Assembly: GCF_900187965.1 (NCBI RefSeq)
Contig: NZ_FZNL01000005.1
Location: 1 to 64,000 of the forward strand
DNA from: Flavobacterium sp. ov086
Lineage (GTDB): Bacteria > Bacteroidota > Bacteroidia > Flavobacteriales > Flavobacteriaceae
DNA length: 64,000 nucleotides
Direction: 5' to 3'
Positions 7,395 through 16,898 of this stretch are shown one piece after another (positions within the stretch are counted from its first letter, which is position 1; every line of letters begins with the position of its first letter). The position numbers were made by a program, and so were the translations under genes. Under the pieces are notes generated by a model that was not told the DNA's origin, did not search any database, and saw only the letters and a list, made by a program, of their open reading frames with translations.

Positions 7395-10300
7395 ATGAAA
7401 AAAAAATTAAATAGATTTATAGGACTATGTATTTTGTTGGTTTCCATAGGAATTAAGGCGCAGGAAACCAAACCATTAATCCAGTCCAGACTCGAAGGAA
7501 CAGTAATCGATGCGGTTACAAAAGAGCCTGTTATTGGTGCTTCGGTAAACATAAAAGGAACTACACATGGTGTTGCAACAGATTTAGATGGGAAGTTTTA
7601 TTTCCAAACCGGACAAAAATTTCCGTACACATTAATAGTAAGTTATCTGGGATATAAAAAAGCAGAAACCGTAGTTACTCAAAATTCGGTTGTGATTAGT
7701 CTTACTCAGGAGCAAAATGCATTATCTGAAGTAGTCGTTACAGCACTTGGAATTTCGAAAGAAAAGAAATCTTTAGGATATACCACTCAGGCGCTGAAAG
7801 GCAAGGAGTTATCAGACACAAAAGAAACTAACTTTTTGAATAGTCTTACCGGTAAATTGGCGGGAGTTCGTATTACGAATTCTCAGGGAGATATGGGATC
7901 TTCGCGTATTGTAATTCGTGGAGAAACTTCTATCGCGGGAAATAACCAACCATTATTTGTGGTAGACGGAGTTCCGGTTGATAATTCGCAGTTGAACACT
8001 GTTGGAGGAACACCTGCTTCTCGCGATTTCAAAAATGCAATTGCCGATTTAAATCCGCAGGATATTGAATCATTAACGGTATTAAAAGGACCTAATGCTG
8101 CGGCTCTTTACGGATCTCGTGCTGCACATGGTGTTGTTTTGATTACTACAAAATCAGGAAGAAATCAAAAAGGACTTGGTATCAATGTTAGTTCAGGTAT
8201 AACAATTTCTCAGGTTGCTACATTGCCAAGTTTTCAAAACTCTTACGGACAAGGATCAAACGGAAAATTTAGCTTTGTAGACGGTAAAGGTGGCGGAGTT
8301 AATGATGGAGTTGATGAAAGCTGGGGACCTAGATTAGACGGACGCCTTATTCCGCAATTTTATTCAAATGGCCAGGCGGTGCCTTTTGTGGCTCATCCTG
8401 ATAATGTTAGGAATTTCTTTAATACTGGTCTTACTTATGATAATAGTATTTCGGTGGCAAAATCAGATGATAAATCAGATTTCCGTTTAGGAGTAAACAA
8501 TCAAAAACAATTAGGAATAGTACCTAACAGCGAAGTAAACAAAACAAATTTTACGGTTAATACGAATTATCAAATATCCAAAAATGTAAAAGTAGGAGTA
8601 AATGCTAACTATATTGTTACAGATGCTCCAGCATTGCCGGGTGGTCCAACGGGTAACCGTGCTGCGGGTGTAATGCTTCAGTTTCTTTGGTTTGGACGTC
8701 AGGTAGACGTTAACGAGCTTAGAAATAACAGAAATGTTAACTGGAATAACAGCTATTATAGTAATCCATATTGGAATGCTTATTACAATACGACAAGTCA
8801 ACAGCGTAATCGTTTAATTGGAGATATTCACCTGGATGCAAAACTTGCCGAAGGTCTTAATTTTAAATTCCGTACCGGAGTTGATTATTATAACGATCGC
8901 AGAAAGTACGAGATTAGATATGGTACAAACGGAACTCCTTTTGGATCGTATGCCGAAGACGCTTATACGGTAAGCGAACAAAATACAGAGGGTATTTTTA
9001 CATATACCAAAAAACTGAATGACGATTTTAGTCTGGATGCTCTTGCCGGATTCAATATTCGTAACCACAGTGATGCAAACAATTATCAAAAAGCACCACG
9101 TTTAGCGGTACCGGATTTATATACATTGACGAATTCAAGAGATCCGTTAACGTCATCAAACTCGTTATCAAGATTAAGAGTATATAGTGCATATGCGTCG
9201 GCACAATTTGGATTTAGAAATTATGCCTTTTTAAACGTAACTGCCCGTAATGATTGGTCATCGACATTGCCAAGCAATAACCGTTCTTATTTTTATCCTT
9301 CATTTAATGGAAGTTTAGTATTATCTGATGCCTTAAATCTGAAAAGTAATACACTTGATTTCTTAAAGTTACGTGGCGGATGGTCTGAAGTTGGTAATGA
9401 TGCAGATCCGTATCAATTGTCTACAGTTTACAATTTTCAAACTGCATTTGACGGAAATCCAATTCAAACCTCCTCTCAAAAGAAACTGAATGAGAACCTG
9501 AAGCCAGAAACAACACGTTCTACAGAACTTGGACTTGAGGCTTCTTTCTGGAAAAACAGATTGCATTTTGATTTCGCTTATTATAACACCAATAGTTTTG
9601 ACCAGATTTTAGAGATAAAAACTACTGCAGCAAGTGGATATACTTCGCAATTAATAAATGCTGGTAAAATAAACAATCATGGTATAGAAATTCAATTGGA
9701 TGGAAATCCTGTTCAAACTAAAGATTTCAAATGGAATGTGGCTGTAAATTATTCAAAGAATATAAGCAAGGTTGATATTCTGGATTACGACAAACAGATT
9801 AAAAACTATACAATTGGTACTTCTGGTGGTGTTGATGTATTAGCCTCTGTGGGACAGGCTTATGGAGCACTTTACGGTACAGCTTATCAGCGTGACGCTA
9901 ACGGAAATATTGTAGTAGGAGCAAACGGATTGCCAAAAGCTGATCCGCAAAAGAAAGTATTAGGACATTATACTCCGGATTATTTAGCGGGTGTTACAAA
10001 CACTTTAACGTATAAAAATCTTGAATTTTCATTTCTGGTTGATGCCAGTGTAGGTGGAGAACTTTTCTCTGGAACGAACAGAACCGGTAATTACACAGGT
10101 GTTTTGGCTCAGACGCTTCCGGGACGTGGTGCTGAAAATGGCGGATTAAATTACTATTATACAGGCACTACAAAAACTTTGCTTCCGGCAGGTGCAAGTG
10201 CCCCAGGTGGTGCAGCAGTATATGATGACGGAATGATTTTTAAAGGAGTATATGCTGATGGAACTCCAAATACCTCTGTTCTTAGTGCTCAGGAATATTA

Positions 10301-10583
10301 CAAAGCATCGTACAATATTAGTGAAGCTTATATCTACAGTTCAACTTTTGTAAAATTAAGAGAAGTAAAATTGGCTTATAACTTCAATAAATCATTTGTT
10401 AGAAAACTTGGATTAGAAGGAGCGAGTATCACTGCTGTTGGTCGTAATCTTTTCTTTATCTATAAAGATGCGCCAAATATTGATCCTGAAACAGCTTTCA
10501 ATACTGGAAACGCACAAGGATTAGAGAGTTTGGCTTTGCCAACTACCAGAAGTTATAGCTTCAATGTTAATCTTAAATTTTAA
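7395..10583 (+). CDS. SusC/RagA-family TonB-dependent outer membrane transporter
   Basis: This 1062-residue protein has a signal peptide ending near GIKAQ, a carboxypeptidase-regulatory-like beta-sandwich (LEGTVIDAVTKEPVIGASV), a plug domain with LFVVDGVPVDNS and LYGSRAAHGVVLITTK, and a long C-terminal beta-barrel ending in an aromatic strand (YSFNVNLKF). SusC-type proteins import bound oligomers (glycans, peptides) through the outer membrane using TonB energy. It is paired with a SusD-like lipoprotein 12 bp downstream. No carbohydrate-active enzyme gene is adjacent, so the substrate cannot be predicted. Length is normal for the family. Confidence 0.96.
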   Translation: MKKKLNRFIGLCILLVSIGIKAQETKPLIQSRLEGTVIDAVTKEPVIGASVNIKGTTHGVATDLDGKFYFQTGQKFPYTLIVSYLGYKKAETVVTQNSVVISLTQEQNALSEVVVTALGISKEKKSLGYTTQALKGKELSDTKETNFLNSLTGKLAGVRITNSQGDMGSSRIVIRGETSIAGNNQPLFVVDGVPVDNSQLNTVGGTPASRDFKNAIADLNPQDIESLTVLKGPNAAALYGSRAAHGVVLITTKSGRNQKGLGINVSSGITISQVATLPSFQNSYGQGSNGKFSFVDGKGGGVNDGVDESWGPRLDGRLIPQFYSNGQAVPFVAHPDNVRNFFNTGLTYDNSISVAKSDDKSDFRLGVNNQKQLGIVPNSEVNKTNFTVNTNYQISKNVKVGVNANYIVTDAPALPGGPTGNRAAGVMLQFLWFGRQVDVNELRNNRNVNWNNSYYSNPYWNAYYNTTSQQRNRLIGDIHLDAKLAEGLNFKFRTGVDYYNDRRKYEIRYGTNGTPFGSYAEDAYTVSEQNTEGIFTYTKKLNDDFSLDALAGFNIRNHSDANNYQKAPRLAVPDLYTLTNSRDPLTSSNSLSRLRVYSAYASAQFGFRNYAFLNVTARNDWSSTLPSNNRSYFYPSFNGSLVLSDALNLKSNTLDFLKLRGGWSEVGNDADPYQLSTVYNFQTAFDGNPIQTSSQKKLNENLKPETTRSTELGLEASFWKNRLHFDFAYYNTNSFDQILEIKTTAASGYTSQLINAGKINNHGIEIQLDGNPVQTKDFKWNVAVNYSKNISKVDILDYDKQIKNYTIGTSGGVDVLASVGQAYGALYGTAYQRDANGNIVVGANGLPKADPQKKVLGHYTPDYLAGVTNTLTYKNLEFSFLVDASVGGELFSGTNRTGNYTGVLAQTLPGRGAENGGLNYYYTGTTKTLLPAGASAPGGAAVYDDGMIFKGVYADGTPNTSVLSAQEYYKASYNISEAYIYSSTFVKLREVKLAYNFNKSFVRKLGLEGASITAVGRNLFFIYKDAPNIDPETAFNTGNAQGLESLALPTTRSYSFNVNLKF

Positions 10584-10595
10584 AAACACGAAATC

Positions 10596-12020
10596 ATGCT
10601 AAAAAAGCTATTATATACAACACTACTTGCATTGTCACTGACTTCATGCAGTGATACCCTGGATGATATTAATAAAAATCCAAATGCAACCGAAACTCCA
10701 TTGGCACCGTATCTTTTGACAGGAACATTAAAACAGGGCGCAGATTTATATTGGGGTTCTGATAATAATTTTAATTCGTCTTTGTTATTTGTGCAGCATT
10801 GGGCTAAAATTCAATATACAGAACCGGACAGATACGATGTTTCTAATACGTCATTTACTTCTTTGTGGAATACAGGATATTCGACTTTGATTACCGATTT
10901 AAATACGATTTTGAATTTTCCGAATGAACAGGCAAATTCAAATTATAAAGGAATCGCACTGACTTTGCGTTCATGGACATTTTTATTGCTAACAGATGCT
11001 TACGGAAGTATTCCGTACAAAGAAGCAGGCTTAAAAGTAACACCGGCATATAATACTCAAAAAGAAGTATACACAGGATTACTTGAAGATTTGAAAAAAG
11101 CACAATCGTTATTAAACACTGCAAATGGTGCTGTTACCGGAGATTTGGTTTATAAAGGAGATATTTTAAAATGGAAGAAACTGGTAAATTCGCTTCGTTT
11201 GCGTATTGCATTGAGAATTTCGGACAAAGAGCCTGCTTTGGCAAAACAAGCTGCGATTGACGCCACAACAGATGCAGCAGGAGTATTGAGCAGCAATAGC
11301 GATACTTTTCAGTTTACTTACACGAGTTCACCACAGCAAAATCCGGCTTCGGCATGGTTTGAGACACGAGATGATTTCCGTATTTCTAAAACATTGGTTG
11401 ATAAGTTATATGAGTTGTCTGATCCTCGTTTACCGGTTTATGCGCAGTTACCTTCTGATGCAAGTGTGGGTAAATATGTTGGTGGTGCTAACGGATTATC
11501 AAATAGTGATGCTAATAGTCAGGGTTTTGCCAAAACATCAAAACCGGGTAAATACTTTCTGACCTCGTCATCACCGGCTGTAATAGCTTCTTATTCAGAA
11601 ACATTGTTCAATCTTTCTGAAGCAGTAGCACGTGGGTATATTGCAGGAGATGCAGAGCAGCTTTATAAAAGTGCGATTACGGCATCGCTAAATCAATTTG
11701 GGATTACAGATGCAACAACTGTTGCTAATTATCTTAATCAGGCAACTGTAAAATACGATGCAACAAATTATGCTAAATCAATAGGTACTCAAAAATGGAT
11801 TGCATTCTTCGGACAAGGTCTTGATGCCTTTGTAGAGTGGAGAAGACTTGATTATCCGGTATTGACAGCTGGTCCCGCTACGGTTCTGGACGGAAAAATA
11901 CCTTCTCGTTTCTTTTATCCGGGTACAGAACAGTCACTGAACGGAACAAGTTACCAAGCCGCAATATCAGTTCAGGGAAAAGACCTGTTGACTACAAAAC
12001 TATGGTTTGATGCAAAATAA
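10596..12020 (+). CDS. SusD/RagB-family (SusD-like_2 type) substrate-binding lipoprotein
   Basis: This 474-residue protein has a lipoprotein signal (LALSLTSC, then acidic residues) that should export it to the outer membrane surface. The family-typical start DDINKNPNAT and helical segments such as LRSWTFLLLTDAYGSIPYKEA mark the SusD-like_2 group. It caps the SusC barrel and binds the ligand. It is the second gene of the operon and is followed by a strong terminator. Confidence 0.95.
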   Translation: MLKKLLYTTLLALSLTSCSDTLDDINKNPNATETPLAPYLLTGTLKQGADLYWGSDNNFNSSLLFVQHWAKIQYTEPDRYDVSNTSFTSLWNTGYSTLITDLNTILNFPNEQANSNYKGIALTLRSWTFLLLTDAYGSIPYKEAGLKVTPAYNTQKEVYTGLLEDLKKAQSLLNTANGAVTGDLVYKGDILKWKKLVNSLRLRIALRISDKEPALAKQAAIDATTDAAGVLSSNSDTFQFTYTSSPQQNPASAWFETRDDFRISKTLVDKLYELSDPRLPVYAQLPSDASVGKYVGGANGLSNSDANSQGFAKTSKPGKYFLTSSSPAVIASYSETLFNLSEAVARGYIAGDAEQLYKSAITASLNQFGITDATTVANYLNQATVKYDATNYAKSIGTQKWIAFFGQGLDAFVEWRRLDYPVLTAGPATVLDGKIPSRFFYPGTEQSLNGTSYQAAISVQGKDLLTTKLWFDAK

Positions 12021-12058
12021 AATGGATCACGATATTGATCCTGAATAATAAAAGCAAT

Positions 12059-12090
12059 AAAGCTGCCTCATTGAGGCAGCTTTATTTTTA
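12059..12090. terminator. Intrinsic terminator after SusD-like gene
   Basis: An 11-bp perfect stem (AAAGCTGCCTC at 12059-12069 with GAGGCAGCTTT at 12073-12083) closes a 3-nt loop and is followed by T-rich sequence. The stem is flanked by A and T runs, so it can also end reverse-strand transcripts arriving from 12138. Confidence 0.9.
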
Positions 12091-12137
12091 TGATGTGGTA
12101 TTTGTTTAAAATTATGCTTTAATAAATGTAAAAACCA

Positions 12138-12353
12138 TTACATAATGAGCCAGTTTATAGAAAAAGCACTAATGATAAAAATATTGTGCAGGAATACAAG
12201 CTGAAGATAATAGCCTTTAAAATTCAGAATGTAAACCGATGGAATAATTTCCAATAGAAAGATCCAGCTTATAATGTGTAATAATCCATTGATAAGACCT
12301 ATTAGCAGACTTGCCGTCAAGGATATTTTTTCAAATTCAGAATACCATATCAA
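12138..12353 (-). CDS. Possible small membrane protein (TTG start)
   Basis: A 71-residue reading starts at TTG 12353, four bases after the stop of the lipoprotein gene. It has two or three hydrophobic segments (ASLLIGLINGLLHIISWIFL and a C-terminal FIISAFSINWLI). The same frame is open up to an ATG at 12428, but that start would overlap the lipoprotein gene by 71 bp. The hydrophobic pattern and tight position favour a translationally coupled small membrane protein. No family recognised and the start is weak. Confidence 0.3.
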   Translation of the reverse strand: MIWYSEFEKISLTASLLIGLINGLLHIISWIFLLEIIPSVYILNFKGYYLQLVFLHNIFIISAFSINWLIM

Positions 12354-12357
12354 ATCA

Positions 12358-12831
12358 CTAATTCTGATTCTCAACTTCCACTTTGAATTTACCCCAATAA
12401 GGATTATCAGCCATAAGAGAATGTCCAATGACCAGAATATGATTTCCTTTTTGTGTTAGATGAATGCTTAAATCCATTCCAAAAGGACCATCTGAAGATT
12501 TATCCGGAAAAATAATTTGATTAAAACGGATATTTCCTTTGCCTGGAGCAGGGATAATCTTTGCTTTTAATTCGCTTATATTTTCATTTTTAAATTTGAC
12601 ATATATTCGCGAATGAATTGAATCTAAGGAACCATTGGCTACAAATAAACCTTTTTCGTCCTTAAGTTTCAGGAATATAGTATCGCCAATTTGTTGGTTA
12701 TCGTCTTTCTTTTCTTCTTTGATTTTCTTTGTTATAATTGAATCTGAAGTAGAAACAGAAGTTTTTTTGTTCTCTTTTTGCTGACAAGAGAAAAAGAAAA
12801 TCGAGATTGCAAGTATTGTAAAAAATTTCAT
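12358..12831 (-). CDS. Small lipoprotein of unknown function
   Basis: This 157-residue protein begins with a lipoprotein signal (ISIFFFSCQQ), followed by a Lys/Ser-rich linker (about 20-50) and a compact beta-rich part. The rest includes NIRFNQIIFPDKSSDGPFGMD and HSLMADNPYWGKFKVEVE, as in small periplasmic beta-sandwich proteins. No family is recognised. It is transcribed away from the gene at 13053 and may be co-transcribed with the small frame at 12138. Confidence 0.75.
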   Translation of the reverse strand: MKFFTILAISIFFFSCQQKENKKTSVSTSDSIITKKIKEEKKDDNQQIGDTIFLKLKDEKGLFVANGSLDSIHSRIYVKFKNENISELKAKIIPAPGKGNIRFNQIIFPDKSSDGPFGMDLSIHLTQKGNHILVIGHSLMADNPYWGKFKVEVENQN

Positions 12832-13052
12832 AGCAGTATATTTAGTAATATATTACAAATTTGACTCTTTTCTACGATATTTTATTATATAATATCATGT
12901 AGATTTTCCAGGATTTATAGATCTGTTTTTTCTTATTGTTTTGATAATATTTTGTGTTGTCTAATTTTTTTTTGTTTACTTTTAAAAACCCAATAGTTAA
13001 GACAATCTTAAAAGATTTATTACTGCCAAAAACAAAATTGTAAATATCAAAA

Positions 13053-14189
13053 ATGAAAAAGAACCTTATTTTATTTTTTCTAATACTCAATGTTGCAGGT
13101 TTTTCTCAGGCATCAAAAAATAATCTTCAAAAAATTCTCTACTCAGATTTGCAAGATGAAAATCTAAAAGGACCTGTAAAATCCTATCATTTAACGGCAA
13201 AATACATTGACCTAAAGAATAAATACAATAATGAAAACAGGATTGCGACCCCAAAAGGGAAGTATTATGAAAATGTTTTTGTTGAATATAACAAGTATGG
13301 ATTAAAGACAAAATCTTTGATGGGTCTTTTTAACGATAGTTTAGAGTTAGAACCAAAAGGATTAGAGGATCTAGATGTATATAAGTACAGTGAATACGAT
13401 TTGATTTATAAAAACAAACGTACCAGCAAACAAGATTATCCTTCGATGCTATCGCAGCAATTTTATCGTATACCAGCCAATACAAGTGTATATAGGGAAA
13501 GCGCTGTCGAATTGCGCGGTGCAGTACATGAACTTTATGGTATGAATTACGATGAAGACAATAGATACATTACAGATAGAGTACTTTACAGAACAGTAAA
13601 CAAAGGTAAAAAACTCGAAGATGGTGAAAATGAAGATCTCTACGACAAGAATCTGAAGAGTAAATGGCATTTTGAATACGGCTCAAATGGGTTGTTGAAA
13701 AAAATTAGCGTTGGCGGAGAGTATAAATTACAAGACATTATTGTAACCTATAATTACGAACGAAAACCTGTAAAAGCAGAAATAGTATGTGATTACGACA
13801 AAAAAGATCGTTTGTTAAAATACACCGTTTTTACAATTGTCGAGAAGGTAAAAGAAGAAATAGGTTTTGTAAAATATGACTATAATTCAAAGGATGGTTT
13901 TGCAGAAAGCGAAACTATATTTCAAAAATATCCCGAGGAATATTATTTATCAGATGTGCATAATTACACTCGTAAATACAATAAACAAGGAGATTTGATT
14001 GCCAATTTACTGCATGTTGAGCCAAAAGACGAAGAACTAGTTAGAAAAACACAGCTTTATTTAGACAAATACTACGAATATAAATACGATGAATACGATA
14101 ATTGGATAGAATGCAAAATTAGGGTGAATGATCCGTCAAGTGAAGTTTCTGCCATTATGGAAAGAAAGATCGAGTACTTCACCGATTAA
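13053..14189 (+). CDS. Exported protein with YD-like motifs, unknown function
   Basis: This 378-residue protein has a signal peptide (MKKNLILFFLILNVAGFSQA). The body contains repeated Tyr/Asp/Lys-rich strands such as VEYNKYGLKTK, FEYGSNGLLKKI and YEYKYDEYDNW. Such sequences fold as RHS/YD-like beta-hairpin repeats in many secreted Bacteroidota proteins. It is the first of four exported-protein genes on this strand (to 17717). Function is unknown. Confidence 0.75.
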   Translation: MKKNLILFFLILNVAGFSQASKNNLQKILYSDLQDENLKGPVKSYHLTAKYIDLKNKYNNENRIATPKGKYYENVFVEYNKYGLKTKSLMGLFNDSLELEPKGLEDLDVYKYSEYDLIYKNKRTSKQDYPSMLSQQFYRIPANTSVYRESAVELRGAVHELYGMNYDEDNRYITDRVLYRTVNKGKKLEDGENEDLYDKNLKSKWHFEYGSNGLLKKISVGGEYKLQDIIVTYNYERKPVKAEIVCDYDKKDRLLKYTVFTIVEKVKEEIGFVKYDYNSKDGFAESETIFQKYPEEYYLSDVHNYTRKYNKQGDLIANLLHVEPKDEELVRKTQLYLDKYYEYKYDEYDNWIECKIRVNDPSSEVSAIMERKIEYFTD

Positions 14190-14252
14190 TGATTCGCTTA
14201 AAATTCGAACAGTTATTTATCCTGACAAAATTTTAAAATTTAAATAAAAACA

Positions 14253-15923
14253 ATGTATTTAAGATTTACTCTAATTCTCCTATTTATAGCAAACCTCTCA
14301 TTCTCTCAAACAAAATTCGTTGAACGAAAATATAATGTTTATGGTACCGAAAAAGGCTATCTGGATGCAGATGGTTTACAGACTGGTTTATGGCAGCGAT
14401 TTTATTCTTCGGGAAATATCTCAGAAGAACAAAATTATATCAAAGGGAAATATAACGGTGTTGGAAAAGAATTTTATAATAAAGGACAAGTCAAAGTAAT
14501 TAAAAATTATAAAGACGGAAAGCTCGATGGCGACTTGCTGGAATATTATGAAAGCGGAATAAAAAGATCAGAAGGAACATACAAAAACGGAAATAAATCA
14601 GGAACATACACAGACTTTTTTGAAAATGGAAAAATTTCGCAAGTAGAAAAATTTGATAAAAAAGGAAGGTCTGTTTTTATTAGAGGCTATTCTACAAACG
14701 GCAGATTGGCGGTTGTAAAAGATATTGATAAAAAAGGAAATGGCATTTATGAAGTAACGAATGAAGATGAAACGGTTAGAATAAGAGAAATTTATAAGGA
14801 TCACAATCAGATTTTACAATCAGATTTTTATGATTCGGGTATAATAAAAAAAGAAAATCTTTATGGTTACGAAAAAGGAAAAGATACCAGATGGATGGAA
14901 AGGGAATATGACAGAACCGGTAAATTAAGAAGTGAGCGACTGCTTTATCCTCAAAACGAAAGTTATAAAAAAGTGTACGGAGATTCAATAACAGAATTAT
15001 ATCATTACGATAATACTTATTACTCCGGTTATTTTGAGTCTCATTATTTTGACGGAAAAATTGCAGAACAAGGGTATTATAAAAAAAACTTCAAAGATGG
15101 AATATGGAAAAGTTTTTATAAAGATGGGAAAATAAAATTTATTGGAAAATTTGTTTCTAAAAATCCACAATTAAAAGACAGTATACATACCTATTATTAT
15201 CCGAATGGGCAAATAGAAAAAACAGAGATTTATAAGATGGTCGAATCTAAAAATGTTAGAGAAGTCTTTCAAAATTATAATACCGGAAGCTGGATAACCT
15301 ATTATCAAAATGGGAAAATTAAGGAACAGACAGATTATGGAGAAATTAGTAATGATAGAAACGACGTTACGGCAAAACACCTGGTTTATTATGAAAATGG
15401 AAAACTAAAAGTAGAAGAACAATTAAGAAACAGAAGTTTAAACGGGCTTTGCAAATCGTACTATGAAGATGGTGTTTTAGCTTCTGAAATTAATTATAAA
15501 GGCGGTCGGAGGAATGGCAAAATGACCGGGTATTTTGAAAATGGAAATATAAAATTTTCAGGAGAAAATAAACGGGATAATAATAAATTTGGTGAATGGC
15601 AGTATTATTATAAATCAAGCCCCAATAAGGCAGCTCAAAAAGTAACATATACTGACAAAGGTAAAATTGTAGAACTGTTTTATCCAAATGGGAATAAAAT
15701 GGCAGAAATGACGCAAGAGGATGAAAATGCGAAGTATAGAAATATTAAGGTTTTTAATACTTCAGGAAAAAAGATATCAATTAATGAATTTGCGTCTGTA
15801 AACAAGGACTTTGAAGTAAATGATTGTGTGATGCTTTATAGCGAAACAGAGTTTGTGATTGATGTTGAAATTGAGTTCGAAGATGCAAACAAAACTTTTG
15901 TTTTTAATAAGACGTTTAAATAA
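14253..15923 (+). CDS. MORN-repeat (YwqK-like) exported protein
   Basis: This 556-residue protein has a signal peptide (LLFIANLSFSQ). It contains many MORN_2-type repeats of the form YYENGKLKVEEQ, each about 22-24 residues (for example SGNISEEQNYIKGKYNG and NGNIKFSGENKRDNNKFG). Databases often label this repeat YwqK-like antitoxin, but the repeat is a structural module and no toxin partner is adjacent. It is probably periplasmic or surface located. It lies 63 bp after the previous gene and 24 bp before the next. Confidence 0.85.
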   Translation: MYLRFTLILLFIANLSFSQTKFVERKYNVYGTEKGYLDADGLQTGLWQRFYSSGNISEEQNYIKGKYNGVGKEFYNKGQVKVIKNYKDGKLDGDLLEYYESGIKRSEGTYKNGNKSGTYTDFFENGKISQVEKFDKKGRSVFIRGYSTNGRLAVVKDIDKKGNGIYEVTNEDETVRIREIYKDHNQILQSDFYDSGIIKKENLYGYEKGKDTRWMEREYDRTGKLRSERLLYPQNESYKKVYGDSITELYHYDNTYYSGYFESHYFDGKIAEQGYYKKNFKDGIWKSFYKDGKIKFIGKFVSKNPQLKDSIHTYYYPNGQIEKTEIYKMVESKNVREVFQNYNTGSWITYYQNGKIKEQTDYGEISNDRNDVTAKHLVYYENGKLKVEEQLRNRSLNGLCKSYYEDGVLASEINYKGGRRNGKMTGYFENGNIKFSGENKRDNNKFGEWQYYYKSSPNKAAQKVTYTDKGKIVELFYPNGNKMAEMTQEDENAKYRNIKVFNTSGKKISINEFASVNKDFEVNDCVMLYSETEFVIDVEIEFEDANKTFVFNKTFK

Positions 15924-15947
15924 ACCAAGCCAAAAAATAGATACAAT

Positions 15948-16826
15948 ATGAAGTTTTATAAAGTAATAACGTTGTCTTTCTTATTTCTGCAATCTTTAAA
16001 TTTAATAGGTCAGGAAATAAAAACCACCACAGACAAATCTGACTATAATATAACAGATAATATAACAGTGACTTATCAAATTGATAAAAGCATTGATTCA
16101 GCTGATATAATTGATGAAAGTGAATTTAAGATTATTTCAGGACCTTCACAATCTCTTTCTACAACTTACCTTAATGGAAAGAGTACAAAAAGTACTTCTT
16201 ACTCGTATATTATAAAGCCGCTCAACGTTGGAAAAATAAGCTTGCCACGATTGATAATGCATGTTGATGAGAAGCCAATAAGATCAGATGAAATGTTTAT
16301 TCAGGTAACAGGAACATTATTAACAGACAAGCAAATAGAAGATAAAATTAAAACCGAAAATTCTCCGCTTAAAGAATATAAAGCGGGACATACTTTTGAT
16401 ATTAGTATGCCTGCATATTTAGAACGAACTGTTGACGTTAATAATGCTGCAGCAATCCAATACGGAAACACGGCAAAGACTATTTTTGGTTACACATCAT
16501 TTGAAAAAAAGGAAGATATTCAATTATCAGGAGGAAAATATACTTCGCTTGATAAATATCATGGAAGCACAATTGTTGATTTTTCCAAAAAAATGCCCAA
16601 AAAAAAGACAGTATCCCAGCCACTAATTAAAAAAGGTAAAGACATCAATTTTGTAGCAACAGATATAACGTATCATGATGCCGAAACTAACGAGAAAGTC
16701 TATTATTTTATTGGATCAGCAGAGACCAAAACAACTTTATACACAGTTGTTTTTTATACACTGATGAAAAACAAAACAAAATTCAAAGCAGATTTCGAAA
16801 AGGTATTATACAGTTTGAAAGACTAA
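15948..16826 (+). CDS. BatD-like exported protein, paralogue 1
   Basis: This 292-residue protein has a signal peptide ending near LIGQ. It then has a beta-sandwich typical of the N-terminal part of BatD proteins: TTTDKSDYNITDNITVTYQI, FKIISGPSQS, and the closing pattern KPLNVGKISLPR. Full BatD proteins carry several such units and a membrane anchor and sit in a MoxR/Bat operon; here there is one unit plus an unrelated C-terminal half (HTFDISMPAYLERT). It shares this plan with the next gene, so the two are tandem duplicates. Role unknown. Confidence 0.7.
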   Translation: MKFYKVITLSFLFLQSLNLIGQEIKTTTDKSDYNITDNITVTYQIDKSIDSADIIDESEFKIISGPSQSLSTTYLNGKSTKSTSYSYIIKPLNVGKISLPRLIMHVDEKPIRSDEMFIQVTGTLLTDKQIEDKIKTENSPLKEYKAGHTFDISMPAYLERTVDVNNAAAIQYGNTAKTIFGYTSFEKKEDIQLSGGKYTSLDKYHGSTIVDFSKKMPKKKTVSQPLIKKGKDINFVATDITYHDAETNEKVYYFIGSAETKTTLYTVVFYTLMKNKTKFKADFEKVLYSLKD

Positions 16827-16898
16827 TTAAAAGGAAAAACAGCTGCTTGATTTTTTAAATTATCAAAACAGTATTATAAAATATAAAGTAAAAATTAC

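Noticed and set aside
8511..9566. Reverse-strand frames inside the SusC gene
   Set aside because: They are shadows of the strongly supported SusC coding frame and have no homology-like features.
14253..15923. YwqK-type antitoxin of a toxin-antitoxin pair
   Set aside because: The MORN repeat is structural, the protein is exported and no toxin gene is adjacent.
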